Positions 36,064 to 48,673 of a stretch of 64,000 nucleotides of DNA are shown here, in pieces. The position numbers and the translations under genes were made by a program. Location: positions 11,284,001 through 11,348,000 of the forward strand of contig CP075495.1 of assembly GCA_021613535.1 (NCBI GenBank), read 5' to 3'. Within the stretch, counting starts at the first letter, position 1, and each line of letters opens with the position of its first letter. Source of the stretch: Adineta vaga. Taxonomy: Eukaryota; Rotifera. Below the pieces are notes generated by a model. The model did no database searches, had not been told where the DNA came from, and saw only the letters and a program-made list of their open reading frames with translations.

Positions 36064-39000
36064 TTAGACATTTTGAGAAACACTAGTTGTTGTTGATGTT
36101 CCAGTGGCTGATGATGAAATACTCGATGCATTTTCTTGTGTAATACCAAGAATACTTTCAATATCATTGATCGCTAACTAAATAAAGCCAATAGGAAAAA
36201 AAACGAAAAGATTTTCTTGGTATGTTTTCATATGAAAATGAATACAAAAAACAACTAACCATAAAATTACTTCTTCCTTGCATATTTGTTGTTGTAATTT
36301 CTTGATTAATTGAATTTAGATTATAAGCAAAATTTGATAATGTATTTTGTAATGAATCACCAATTGCTACCATGCCAAGATTTTCATGACGATCACTTTC
36401 TAATAATGCAAAAATACTACCTTGTCTTTCTCGAATATCAAAACCAACACCATGAGCACGACACATTTGAAAGAAGACGCTCAATTGAAGAACAGGAAGA
36501 TTTGAATGATACAATCGAGATGTCCAAACAGCAAAACGATTTTTTTCAACAATCTGTAAGAAAAGAAACATTGAATATATCAATAAATAGTCAACGATGT
36601 TTTTACTTGTTGTTCAGGTGCATCCGTTTGCCAATTTCTCATTCGTTGTTTGACTTGTTTAACTTTAACAGTATATGAATGTGTTTGAGAATCAAAATGA
36701 CCTTGTGTAAGAAAATGCATCATTCGATAGAGTGCTAAATGCTCTGAATATCCAATAGATAAATCAACTGCCCATAAATGTTGCTTATCAGTTTTTGCAT
36801 CAATAAATGTAACAAAATCAATATCAACATAACCATAGATATCTCGTTGTTTACATTGTTCAGCAATTTGATTACAATATTGATTTAAATCATTTGGTTC
36901 AACACTTGATTGAGGAAATGATACACCCCAACAAGAAAATTGAGATTCAGCATGTAAATGATCACCTGAATAAATAATTCTATGATGACCATTTGGTTCA
37001 ATCGAAAGACAAACAGTAATTGATGTAACTGAATCAGATGGAGGATATGCTTCAATAATACCACCTTGAGCAAGGAAAACTTTCGAATAACTTTGCCAAT
37101 TATTATATAAAGTTTTATTTACACAAATAGTATGTTTTTCAAGAACGTCAAGTAATTCAGAAAGAATTTTTGCATATGAATGTTCCTAGAAAATCCATAT
37201 ATATACATGGGTCTTTATTCGGTTTAATTTTAATCTTACTTGTGCCCATCGTTGTGACCATTTATCACCAAATCTAGCTGCTTCTTTTAAGACACTTTTA
37301 TAGCACGGAAGATGCTTTACAACATCACAATATGCAATACCTAATCCATCAAAATCATCATCAATTTTAAATAACCATCGTTGAATATCCAAATGTTCAA
37401 TAATCAATTGTGATAAAGATTCGAGAAAATGATGTTCATTATAAATATCAAATTCACCAAATGGAACAGGAACTTTACTTGCATCAAAAATTCGTTTTGA
37501 ACCTGATTTTGTTGAAAGTAAATCAGAAATTTCCGGTTCACAACCTAAACAATTTAGATAACAAATCGATCTTTGAAAAATGAATCTTAACAAACCAAAT
37601 ATTGGAATTTTCAAAAATTCAGCTATATAAAGATCATCAGTATGTGAAACACTCGTAACCATATACGCTTCACGACCTTTGATTAAATTTCTAATTCTAA
37701 ATTTGAATAAGAACAAATTAAAGATGTTTTTCATCTACATGAAATTTATTACCGTTTCAAAGCTTTCGGACTATATTTAAGTAATGTAGCTAAACACATA
37801 TTATGAGTCTAAATATTTTCGAATAAAAATATTTTCCAATACATTTCAAGATAATGATATACATACTGGAAAACTATGTAAAGCTTCAGGTACAACAATC
37901 ATATATCGATCACAATTATAATCCGATGCCGATGACGATGCTACATGTTCACTATCTTGTTGAATATTGACTCGTAAATTGATCTAAATGAAAAATGGAA
38001 AAAAATAAACAAATTTGTTCAACAATGTCTTACTAATTTATTATAATATTGTAAAAATTCTTCATTAACAGACATAGGTGATACATAAATAATATCAACA
38101 TTTGGATCATCTAATTCACATAAACGACCTATTTGATGATTTTCTCTAATGGGCAATGTATTTAATTTTCGTCTAACACGGTGTGGTAAGCCTAATGATG
38201 GAATATGAACAATAACACGACGATTAGTTGATATTGTTGACCAACGTTGTTTTAGATCTTTTTGTTTAGTTCTAAAGAATTCAATTTGACGTTGACGACT
38301 AAGTTTTAATTGAAATCGTGCTTTAGCTAATTTCACCATCATTAACCATGATAAAGCGATAACACCCGCTGCCCATTTACGTTTTCGTAAACGAATATAA
38401 GCTCGACGATCACGAAAACGACGCCAATAAGATTGAATTGCAATCGCTGCACGATCTTTTCCACCACTACCAACAAATCGACGTCCCTAATTTATAAGAT
38501 TATTTATAGATAAAAGAAAAAAGAATAAAAATCAATTTTAACTTACAATTCGTTTTACTAATTCTTCAACTTCTTCTCGATTAAGAACAGCACTTAGAAG
38601 TTCATCCAGAGTAGGTTTATGTTCAAGTTCAATAGTTTGTGCCAATTCAACAACTCTAAGTAATTCAAATGAATATTTGTTAGACAAAGTAGAATTCTCT
38701 TACCTTTCGCTATTAATAAATGCAACTGGTATAGCGTAATCGTACATAATTTTTTCTAACATTCGAAATACAGTTACAATATTTCCCCACATTAAACAAT
38801 GCAATTGTCGAAATTGTAAGAATTCGTCTGTTTGATCTTTTGTTAAACCATTTTGTATGATTAAACGAGCTGATTTTTTATAATCAACATTCGATGCTGG
38901 CGTTGATACTGTACGACCAGCAATACCACTATCTGTTGCTGCTGTTGTTAAAACATTTTTTTGTGTTCGATTTGCCGATGATTTTCGTGATTCAATTAGT

Positions 39001-40343
39001 GTAGGTGCATGAAATTTAGCTGATGATCCTGTTAGATTAACATTTTGTTCACTTGGGTCAGTTAATAATCCACTTGAAGTATGTTCTGCAATGGCAGGAT
39101 GTAATGTAGGTTTATCAGTTATAGCTAGTTGTTGACCAGTCGTTGGTTGAAGATGGTAAACAGATATATTTGAATCATCTAATACAAATGTTTTCTTAGG
39201 TATTTTACAAGGAAAACAGTTATAGTTTACCTCTAGTAAATGCTCGCATACGTGAATATGGATCATTTAAACTTGATTTTTTAGGTTGAATAGCAGGAGG
39301 GTCTAATGTAATATTAGCACCTTGTGGAATAATACCACGTTCTACTAAACTTATAATTCCTCGTTTGGCATCTTCAGATGTAAGTGGAACTGGATAATCC
39401 TATAAAAGATCGATTATATTTCAAAATAATGATGAAAAATAACTATTTCTTACAATTGGATTACGTCGAGTTTTATATGGTAAAATACCAGCTGGCTCAG
39501 TTGTTTTTCCTGACAAAACATTTCTCGATATTGGCTATATATATATATATAGAATACTATGATAAATAGAAGACAAATAAAATATATCAACTGATTACTG
39601 TTCGATTTTGCTGTTGTTTTTCAATTGATGGTAATTGAATACCATAATTATCATTTAAAACTTGCCGATTACGTTTATTAAATGGATTTCGTATAATTTT
39701 CGATTGATATTCATGACGAGCAACAGCACCTGGTGCAACTGGTCGATGTTGTTGAGCACCAATAGATATAACTGGTATACTTTCAGCATATCTTTGACGA
39801 CTAAGAAAATCAATGATAACAAGTTAGTCGAAAGAGAAAAAAACCAAGATTTTATTTACGATGCGCCTACTGCTGTATTAACATGTAATCTTCCTCGTGA
39901 AGTAACAGCACTATCAATTCGATGTTGATATTGATCAAATGTAGAATTCTTTTGATAATGTTGTTGAGCATTCTGTACTTGATTAAAAGATAATGTTGTA
40001 ACTGTATTTCCATTAAGCATATTTAAAACATCATCAGTTCTTTCCTTGAAATATTCATTTGAAATCTTATTTAAATTATAAATAATTAATTAAAATATAC
40101 TTTTATATTATGTTCTGCTCGAGCAAGCATGTCTGATAAATCATTCATATCAGAAGCTTTGTCTTGCTGTTGTTTAGAAACATATGTTTTCAACGTACGA
40201 AATTCATCACGAATCTTTAATCGAAATATAAAATCATAAAAATAAATGACAGTTCTTCTTACTTCTTGAAGCATATCGCACACTTTCTCTGCACCAGAAT
40301 TTCCATTTCTATTACTATTCGATGTAGGTACCAAGGCCATCAT
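36064..40343 (-). CDS. IQCH: IQ motif-containing protein H (IQCH)
   Basis: Many short exons from the ATG at 40343 (MMALVPTSNS) to TAA at 36064, about 1,000 aa, close to the human length. N-terminal part: coiled-coil-prone (KQQQDKASDMNDLSDMLARA). Middle: YPVPLTSEDAKRGI and LVERGIIPQGANIT, then an IQ motif (AAIAIQSYWRRFRDRRAY, near 38400-38460) expected to bind calmodulin. After it comes RVIVHIPSLGLPHRVRR and DIIYVSPMSVNEEFLQYY. The C-terminal part has an ATP-grasp-like look (LFKIDDDFDGLGIAY, YVDIDFVTFIDAKTDKQ, WAVDLSIGYS). IQCH is mainly a testis and cilium/flagellum-associated protein in mammals. The C-terminal exon, in the correct frame, ends in a Ser/Thr-rich tail (SISSSATGTSTTTSVSQNV). Individual small exon borders were not all verified. 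Confidence 0.85.
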
Positions 40344-40497
40344 TTTGATTACTACTTATATATATTCTAGAATCATACAAGATTTTTCTAGTTTGATTTC
40401 TAAATATCAATGAATGATCACGCGCGTAAATCATTCATCTTCATTCTTGTTTTCTTTTTTGTTAGTGATAGAGTGCGCCAAAAAGATAATAAACGTA
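40344..40497. promoter_or_regulatory. Short shared promoter between IQCH and MGST1
   Basis: Only 154 bp separate the ATGs of two head-to-head genes, so both promoters and 5' UTRs must lie here or overlap. A TATATATATTC stretch at about 40356-40366 is the only TATA-like element seen. Confidence 0.5.
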
Positions 40498-41068
40498 ATG
40501 CAATACGGAGGTGGTGGACATACATTAAACAATCTTATTTCCAATGGATCCTATTCATTTTCTAATCCAATCTTTGCATCGTTAGCTGGCTATTCATCTT
40601 TGGCACTTTTGAAAATGTTAGGTATGTCAACATACACAATTATTCAACGTTTTCGTACAGGAAATTTTACAACACCTGAAGATAATATTTACAAACAATT
40701 AATGAATCATATAGGCTTATCTAATAATAGTATGATGGGAAATAAGAACGATCTTATTGAACGTGCACGAGAAAATCATTTAAATGATTTGGAAAATATC
40801 ATTCCATTTGTCTTAGTTGGTCTGTTTTATGTTGGAACACAACCTAAAGTTGATTGTGCTCTATGGCATTTTCGAATATTTCTTCTTTCTCGTCTTTTTC
40901 ATACTATTGCTTATCAAGTATGTCGAATCTCGCTCTTCTTTCTATCAAGTCATATTTGTCAATATCTAGGTTCCGTTACCTCAACCAACTCGAACAATTT
41001 CATGGCTATTAGGTTATTCAAGTATAATTTCAATGACAATACCAATCCTTCGTTCGATTCAATTATGA
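40498..41068 (+). CDS. MGST1: Microsomal glutathione S-transferase 1 (MAPEG family)
   Basis: Two exons, 40498-40917 and 40970-41068, joined across a 52-bp intron. Reading through the intron instead gives a spurious longer frame. About 172 aa, compared with 155 in mammals. The ATG at 40498 (MQYGGGGHTLNN) is preferred to one 28 codons upstream, whose extension has no match to the family. Four membrane helices are expected. Diagnostic sequence: ERARENHLNDLENIIPF in the first loop and second helix, FRIFLLSRLFHTIAYQ, then VPLPQPTRTISWLLGY from exon 2. The family conjugates glutathione to hydrophobic electrophiles and reduces lipid hydroperoxides in ER and outer mitochondrial membranes. Head to head with IQCH. 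Confidence 0.9.
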
Positions 41069-44000
41069 ATGAATTAATTAATTTGAACTTCTTACCTGTA
41101 TCATAGAAATATTCAACCTATAAAGGATAGAAATAAAATAGAAAAAAGTTTCATCGAGAATTCTTTTTTTTTCGCTCTTTTTATTAAAATTTTCAAAACC
41201 ATTTGAATTGTTCGATGTCTCGGTAATAGACCTCTATAAAAGAGAAATTTTTCTTATGAAAATGGAAGAACAGATAAAAAGTCCGGTAAATGAATTATTG
41301 AAATATTTTTCGTTTTATCTATTTGTCTCCCTTATCTATCATTTGGCATAACATAATCTTTTCTGGTTTAGAATTCGTTTAATATAATATTATATTTGTA
41401 CTGTTCGGACTCATTGGTCGTGCTCGATTTTTCCTTTCTATCTTCTCAGTTGATTGGTTGTCAAACAAAAGAACGGTATGTATTTTTATGTTGTCTTCCT
41501 GTTCGTTGATTCCCTTCTTCATCAAACTTCTCATTTCTCTATCGTGTTTCAAAATAAAGATGTGGCTATGGTTGAAGTATTTTTTCTCGTGAAAACTCAT
41601 GAAACAAACATCATATAGTATTAAATTTGTCTTTTATAGAACTAAAGCGAATCTGAACGTATCAAAAGTTTGATCAAAATTGTTGCACTCAATGCTGTTG
41701 AACCCCGCATGTTGTCTATTGTTCAACGGCTACGACGCATTTTGATCGCAATAGAAAACATGAGACCTAAAACTACTTTAGATATCAGTACATAAAAAAA
41801 ATCCATCAATAAGGTAGTATTGATCAATATTTTTCATTGTATCTGTGTTCAAGAATGAACTATGATGTCGTTACTATCGATTCGATTGATCATTCAGTAG
41901 AAATTATCTATTGAGTAAATATTGTAGATATCGGTTTTGATTTAATAAATATTATATTCTTTACACAATAGGAAGTAGGTTTACATTATAAAATCATCCA
42001 ATATTTGAATGATTGTAAGTTCATTGAAAATTATTTATTTTCCTTCAAAATACAGCATTTGTCATTATAGTGTAAATGGTCATCGTTCATATCAGAAAAC
42101 AACAATTAATAAAAATATCTTTCTTTTGAAAATTATATCGTTTGTATGCATATGAATCTATTTGATTCTAAAAAGATATTATAACAAGGAAATTAAAATA
42201 TCAATACTATGGGTAGTTGATTATTTGATATGTATTAATGCGAGTAAATAACTGACAATGGTTGATTAAGTGAAGCAAAAATTATTAAAAGATATTGTTT
42301 TTAGATCTTTATTTTGGTTTAAGAACGAGAAAGAGATTCATTTCAATATTCTTCTTCTAAACTACGCTTCTCTCTTTTCTAAACAGTTTTCCATGAGTTT
42401 GAAGTACTACTAGTACATTAACTGACTGAAAGAATACAAAAAATATTACAAAAACATCAAATCTTTTTAAATTTCAGCGAATATAGATTTTCAAACAACA
42501 TTAGACATAAAAAATATTTTTCTCAATTTATTAATTTAGTTTGTAAAAATTATTTTTTTTAATATTTGGAAGATAAATTGTGTAAGAACGATCATTTTGA
42601 TAATAAATTTTTCTCACTGGATATTGAAATACTTCTAACATGTGTTAAATAAAGAAAAGAAACCATTTGTTTGCTTTTACATTCCTCAATTAAACTTACA
42701 AGTATATTATTCATTTATCAACTGTTATAAGAGAGAGAGAAACGATATAGACATGTGCAATAGAATTCCTATGTAAGATAATACGCAGCAAAGAATGCTA
42801 AGAATATTTGATCGTTCATAGTCTTTTTTAATCATGTGTATAAACGTATATATATCATCCTTTTTCTCTATACAAAGTCTCAATCATCATTTAACTTAGA
42901 TATGTCTGTTATGGATTCGATACTCATACTACAATTTCTGAATACTTAAAAGCTACGCTAGAGAAATAGAACTAAAGTCAACTTTTTATGGTACTGTCAG
43001 TGTAAATTTATTTATACATTGTCAACTACTCCAAAAAAATTTCGTCTAAATCAGAAGTACATTTCACAAGTTCATTTCTGAGAAGTGATTGAGTTCTTTT
43101 TCAATGAAATATATTTGATTTAATATCGAAATCAAACAATTTTATGTGCAGTTCAATCCCTACTGGAAAACAATCAAAAGGATTTTCAATAAACTTCTAT
43201 ATTATGTATACCGTCAAAAATATCGTTGATGAAATTAAAATTAAACAGCAAATTGCTCATTTTATTCATAATAAACGAGAAAATTTGTAGACGGCATGAC
43301 AGAATAGGAAAAGGTATAGTATGGAATGCATTCTGATTGATTTAAATTGAAAAAGATAAGTTACATACAATATTGTATGTAATGTCAGAATGTAGCTTAT
43401 CTCGACCTATGAAAGTCGAATGAGTTAATTCAAATGGTACGTTTAATCAACCAATAAATTGATTTATATCTGAACACAAAGAACAAGAACGTTGTCGATA
43501 CTCGATACATTATTTGGTGTGTTTTTCTTTTCTAAATCTTATTTTTACATTCAAGGTCTTGTATCATCTTGATTTAAATAACCATATGGTACTTGAATTG
43601 ATCGATAGAAGAGAAGAATATATTCGTCTACTTCAATAAAAGAAGAAAGACAGAGAATTTGTTCGATATGTTTTACAACCTCATTCGATTAGATATATAG
43701 AGATTGTTATGCAATAGAAATGAATAATAGGAATATATATATACATAGTAGACAGTTCGAGGTTGACACAAGTTTCTAACTATTATGACATATAAGATTA
43801 CAAGTCCGTTAGCATCATTGTCGTGCTTGTTACCTTCATTATGTCAGTGGAAATAAGGTCATTCTCTCAGATTAAGATTTGTTTATACAAATGATCTTGT
43901 CTATTTTGTCATGTCATTAATAAGCTTTCAATATGCCTTTATCCATTTGATATATAGATATATACATGTGTATATTACTTGAATCAAAAGAAAAAAGATC

Positions 44001-44506
44001 TAATATTAAACGATATGATTATACACTTGTTTCATCATTGTCTGGCTTATTATTCTAATCAAAGTTTTATATTAATGAATTTAGTACATGATTGTCTTTA
44101 TTCCCGTCATTGTCGATCAATTTATCTTAATCTAATTATGCTGATTACTTTTCTGTCCAGACACCGAGGATGAACAAAGGATGATCACCATCATCATTGG
44201 TCATCCGATGTCTACAACATACACTTGTATCGTAGTGATCAATCATCATTAAAGACCCGCGAAGATAGTTTGATTGCATCATGCAAACATGAGAGGTCAG
44301 GTCACAGATAGAGATCGAACTAATGGTTATTAGATGAACAGAGTGTAACAGCTGTTGCACTCTTCCGACCCTGAGACACTTTTTTGCTCTTTTTTTCTCT
44401 TTTCCTCCTTTCTCTCTCTCTCTCCTCTCTGTGTCTCTGTAGTACGCTTTACAACCATCGATAAATATACGATATGCGCATTTGCTTGTAGATCAATATT
44501 TTGTCA
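41069..44506. other. Long gene-poor region
   Basis: About 3.4 kb of AT-rich sequence. Frames at 41379-41600, 43979-44173 and 44145-44360 have no domain or splice support. A polypyrimidine run (ctctctctctctcctctc) near 44408-44430 lies just upstream of the RhoGEF start and may be part of its promoter or of a 5' splice/trans-splice acceptor region. Confidence 0.55.
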
Positions 44507-47090
44507 ATGAAAATGTTTGGCTCTTGTGAACATCCACATCTTTCACCTACATCTTCTTCATGTGATATGGAATTAATGGATGAAATGCCACCACCATCAG
44601 CATCTTCAATTCTTTCACTTAATGATGATCTAACAATTTCAAATCGATTGAGTACAACAACGACACCATCAAATTCGGTTTCACTTCGATTTAAAGTATG
44701 TATTAATCGGAGAAGTTTCATTTCAATTCTTCGTTTTTTTTTCTTTTATTTTATTAAGAAAAAACGAAAACGTAAACTTGATTCTGATACTGTTTCACTT
44801 CGTTCACTTGAAGATATTGTTGGCGATCATTTTCAACGAAAAAAACGTCTTTCTCTTCCACGTTTATCCTCAGTATCTGAATTAATAAGTCCAATGTGCG
44901 ATCGTGTCATAAATATGCTTCAAACAACCAAACAATCTTCATCAGCTAATTTATTAAATCTTATTAATCATAATACTCATACAAATTCTCATGTACATCG
45001 TAAAACATCCTCACAACAACCGTCATATCATGTTTCATCACCGAATACAATCAAAAAATTTCGTGCAGCCTGGTCAGAAACATGTGACGGAGAAAAATTA
45101 AAACAAACGATGACAGCTACAGAAATTGAACGACAAAATGTTCTTTATGAATTATTTTCCGAAGAACAACAAATGATCGAAAATTTAGGTTTAGCTCAAC
45201 GAGTATGAAGGATTTGATTAATTTCATATGTGACAAAAAAAGAAATATTTATTCTTCTAGTTCTATCGTAATGGAATGAAAACATTGCATATTTTAACTG
45301 ATTTAGAATTAAAACAAATATTTGGACCACTTGAAGATATTTTACCCTTGCATGAAGGTAACTTACTTTTCAAGGATTGGATAAGGATACTGATTTGGTT
45401 TATGATTGAATAGATCTTCTGTATCGTTTGAAACCAAAAGGTAATTCATCCATTGATGCTGTTGGTCAGATCTATCTTGAATGGGTATGAGTTTTCTAAT
45501 GAATTTCTTATTTTGATTTACAAATGAATCTTTTTTTATTGATATAGTTTCAACGTATTCGTTCATCCTATGTATCTTATTGTTCAAATTTAATAAATGC
45601 CAAAGAATTATTAGATGCTAAACGATGTGAAGAAAATGGGCGTGTTGATGATTATCTGAAACGTTGTACAGATTCAGGTTTTAGTCGAAAACTTGATCTT
45701 TGGGATTTTCTAGGTATATAAATATCTTTTCGTTAGATTTTCTAAATAATCATTACATCAATATAGATCAACCACGAAGTCGTCTGATGAAATATCCAAT
45801 TCTATTTAAACGTATCCAAAAACGAGTAAGTCCTTCGATTTCTTTTTCGTACTATTCGTTTTCAATATAAAATAGATTTCACAGAGAATTTTCATTTGAG
45901 AATATAAATAAATGTATTGATATGTTCTCATATAATCGTTCGATAGATAATTAAGATTTTACAGGGTCAATATTGATTTTAGACAACCAAGAAATCCGTA
46001 TCACAGCATGTAAAATTCAATGTCAAACCATATCGAACAAAAAAGTTGATATCTGTAACAATAAATTTTTCTATATCTATGTTCATTTGATTTCATAACA
46101 CAAATATTTCATTTCTAAATTAACCGGAAAAAAGCGTATCTACAATCAACATAAAATCTTGAAATATAGTTATATCATCTATATTGATTAATTGACATTG
46201 TATACTTCATTAAAGAAAATATCATGATAGAAAAAAATGTGAGAGTAACAATTAATTATCGATGAATGGAGAGTTTTACAATAATATTTTTACTTTGTTT
46301 TATATTTAGACGAAAGATTGTCATGAAGATAAACGAATCTTACTTGATACTGTAAATAAATAATGAACAATTCTGATTGAAGAAAAAATTGTTTTCTTTC
46401 TTCTTGTTAGATTAATTTTGTTGAAGAACTTATCAATGATGTTAGTCAAGCAACATCAGCACAATTATGTTCTAATGTTCTTGCACGACTTGTTTATACG
46501 AATGAAGATCAAGTAAGTAAATGGAAGATATTTTTCTTTTAATCTATGAAATAACTCATCATTCTTTTAGAAACATCCATCGATTGAAAGACAAACACGA
46601 ATATTATGTCAAGGTGAACTGAAAAATAATCGTGGTCAGGTAAGACATAATCGATTTCATTTGAGATAAAGTTAAATGAATTTTCAATAGAAATTATATG
46701 TATTTTTATTCGATGAAATACTTGTTTTTACACGTTTTGCTACAAGAAACGGTTTTAAATCGTATCAACTAACAAATTATCCTATACCAGTTCTATCTTT
46801 AATTGTTGAAGATATTGAAGATGGCGTTAAAATACCTGAATTATCATCTGGTAGTTTTTCACGTACATTATCTGGATCAAAACCTGGTTAGTATTCATGC
46901 CTCTACGAAGAAGAACGAAAATTTTCTTGTTTTTGTTTTAGCTCGAAATGTATTTCGATGTTCGTCATCGTCATCACTAGATCATAATAATAGTCGTAAT
47001 ACGTCTATGTTATTGCAAGCTCGTGATATGTATGATAAACAACAATGGCTTAGTGCATTTCGATCCATACCAACAATGAATAAAGTTTAA
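44507..47090 (+). CDS. ARHGEF3: Rho guanine nucleotide exchange factor, NET1/ARHGEF3 type (DH-PH)
   Basis: About eleven exons, roughly 600 aa. The N-terminus is Ser/Thr-rich with a basic KKRKRKLDSD cluster made at the first splice junction (intron 44696-44758), a possible nuclear localisation signal as in NET1. SLRSLEDIVGDHF and KRLSLPRLSSVSELI follow. The DH domain starts near ERQNVLYELFSEEQQMIENL, continues through LKQIFGPLEDILPLHE, and includes the core helix DQPRSRLMKYPILFKRI. The PH domain follows (ILCQGELKNNRGQKLYVFLF) and ends at ARDMYDKQQWLSAFR. DH-PH proteins load GTP on Rho GTPases; NET1 and ARHGEF3 act on RhoA/B. One intron is long (about 475 bp) and the others are about 60 bp. First of four collinear genes. 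Confidence 0.85.
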
Positions 47091-47519
47091 TAATTTGTGT
47101 GTTTTTTATATATCTCATTTCGACGAAATAGCAACACTTGTTCTGATACAATTTCTTTATGTTTGTGTTCTCTATGTATAGAATTTTTTGTTTTTCCTTT
47201 CTTCTCTCTCTCTCTCTAATACGCTGTTTCATTTCTGATAATATTGATGAACAAAATAATATAGTAGAATTATGTTTTACGTCTGTTTTGTTGTTTTTAA
47301 CAAAGAGAATTTATTATGTGATTCTAAGAACAATTATTTAGGTAAGGATGAATTTGTTTTTCTATGTTATTGTAATTTGAAAAAGAACAAAAAATAATCA
47401 TTTCATATTTCATTAAGTTTGTTATTTTATAAACAAAGCTTTATGTCTTTGAAGAATGTTACTAGCATGAAAGAGACTTAGATTATATCTTCTTAATAGA
47501 ATAAATTCATATTTTAGAT
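47091..47519. other. Spacer between RhoGEF and GST
   Basis: About 430 bp without a gene. It ends in attttag two bases before the GST ATG, which resembles a 3' splice or trans-splice acceptor. Confidence 0.5.
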
Positions 47520-48227
47520 ATGTCTTCATCTTCAACATATAAATTGATTTATTTTGCTGGCCGCGGTTTGGCTGAAACATCACGGATGTTATTGAAAGCT
47601 GCTGGTCAAGAATTTGAAGATTATCGTTATCCAATAACAATGAAAGATGGTCAATATATTCGAGCTGAATGGGATGCTGATAAAACGAAATATACCTATG
47701 AAAAAATTCCAGTACTTGAAATTGATGGTGGTAAATATACAATTGCTCAATCAAAAGCAATTGAACGATTTCTAGCACGTCGCTTTAATATGTTAGGTAG
47801 TAATGATATTGAGGCAGCTTTGATCGGTAAGATTAATCTTTTGTGTTCTTTTTGTTTATAAATCGCTTTTTTTTATTTCTTGTAAATAGATGCAGCTGGT
47901 GAACAAATTACTGACGTTAAACAAGCATATAACAAAGCTAAAACAGCCGGTGGTGATAATGTGAAACAATTTTTTGAAAATGATTTGAAAAAAGCATTTA
48001 CATCATTTGAAAAACAAGCAGATAAAAAAAATTCTGGCTATTGGATGGGCTCACGTTTATCTCTATTCGATATTCAACTTTATAATTTGATACATTTTTT
48101 TGATGATCAACAAAGTGTTCAAAAAGCTTTGGAAGAATGTCCAACATTGAAAGCAATACATGATAAGGTTGAACAAACACCAGAAATTAAAAAATGGCTT
48201 AGTGAACGACCTGAAACAATGTTTTAG
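47520..48227 (+). CDS. Sigma-class glutathione S-transferase
   Basis: Two exons, 47520-47826 and 47890-48227, with a 63-bp intron (GTAAG...ATAG), giving about 214 aa, the normal cytosolic GST size. The N-terminal thioredoxin-like domain has the catalytic Tyr in YKLIYFAGRGLAETSRMLL and the glutathione-site pattern KIPVLEIDGGKYTIAQSKAI (cis-Pro, then Q-S as in sigma GSTs). The helical C-terminal domain has GYWMGSRLSLFDIQLYN with the N-capping motif and ends KWLSERPETMF. Sigma GSTs conjugate glutathione to electrophiles or isomerise prostaglandins. An AATAAA signal follows at 48318-48323. Confidence 0.92.
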
Positions 48228-48673
48228 TGGTTACATAACTCACAATTTCATTTTGAACAATTGATTAAAACTTTGTTTTATTATAGTAGTTAGATTTTTT
48301 TTTCTATAACAGCAGGAAATAAACATTAAGTCCAGTGATATTTTAAATACAAAGTGGTTAAGAGAATTCTGCAACTGTCACCTCTGATCTTTGTTCAATA
48401 TGATTGAAAAAAACAGTAACAAAACGAAATATGAAGCATTCATTTCACATTATTAAGTCAGAATATTTCTATTCTAGTTTATGTATGAACTGTAACGAAA
48501 ACTTAGCCTCTTCTATCGAATGATAGATGTCACTAACTGATATTTAATATATGTGCATGTATTTCTTCTGTTTTGTTGAAAATATCGTCCAATAAATTTG
48601 TATTGTATTGAGGTGTCTACTCTGAACCCACTTATTCCATTGATTTTCTCACGCGATAGAACATACTAACATC
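48228..48673. other. Spacer between GST and YIF1
   Basis: About 450 bp, including the GST polyadenylation signal (AATAAA at 48318-48323) and the likely YIF1 promoter. No gene. Confidence 0.6.

Noticed and set aside
35931-36167. Minus frame near the end of IQCH
   Set aside because: Wrong frame: the correct frame of the last IQCH exon ends at TAA 36064-36066 with a Ser/Thr-rich tail.
40414-41106. Longer uninterrupted frame over the MGST1 gene
   Set aside because: It reads through a 52-bp intron (40918-40969). Splicing restores the conserved VPLPQPTR end, and the upstream 28 codons do not match the family.
43141-43175. gttcaatccctac resembling a tRNA B box
   Set aside because: No A box or cloverleaf could be formed around it. 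No tRNA was found anywhere in the window.
43979-44360. Short frames on both strands
   Set aside because: No signal peptide, domain, splice partner or promoter-like element; consistent with chance.
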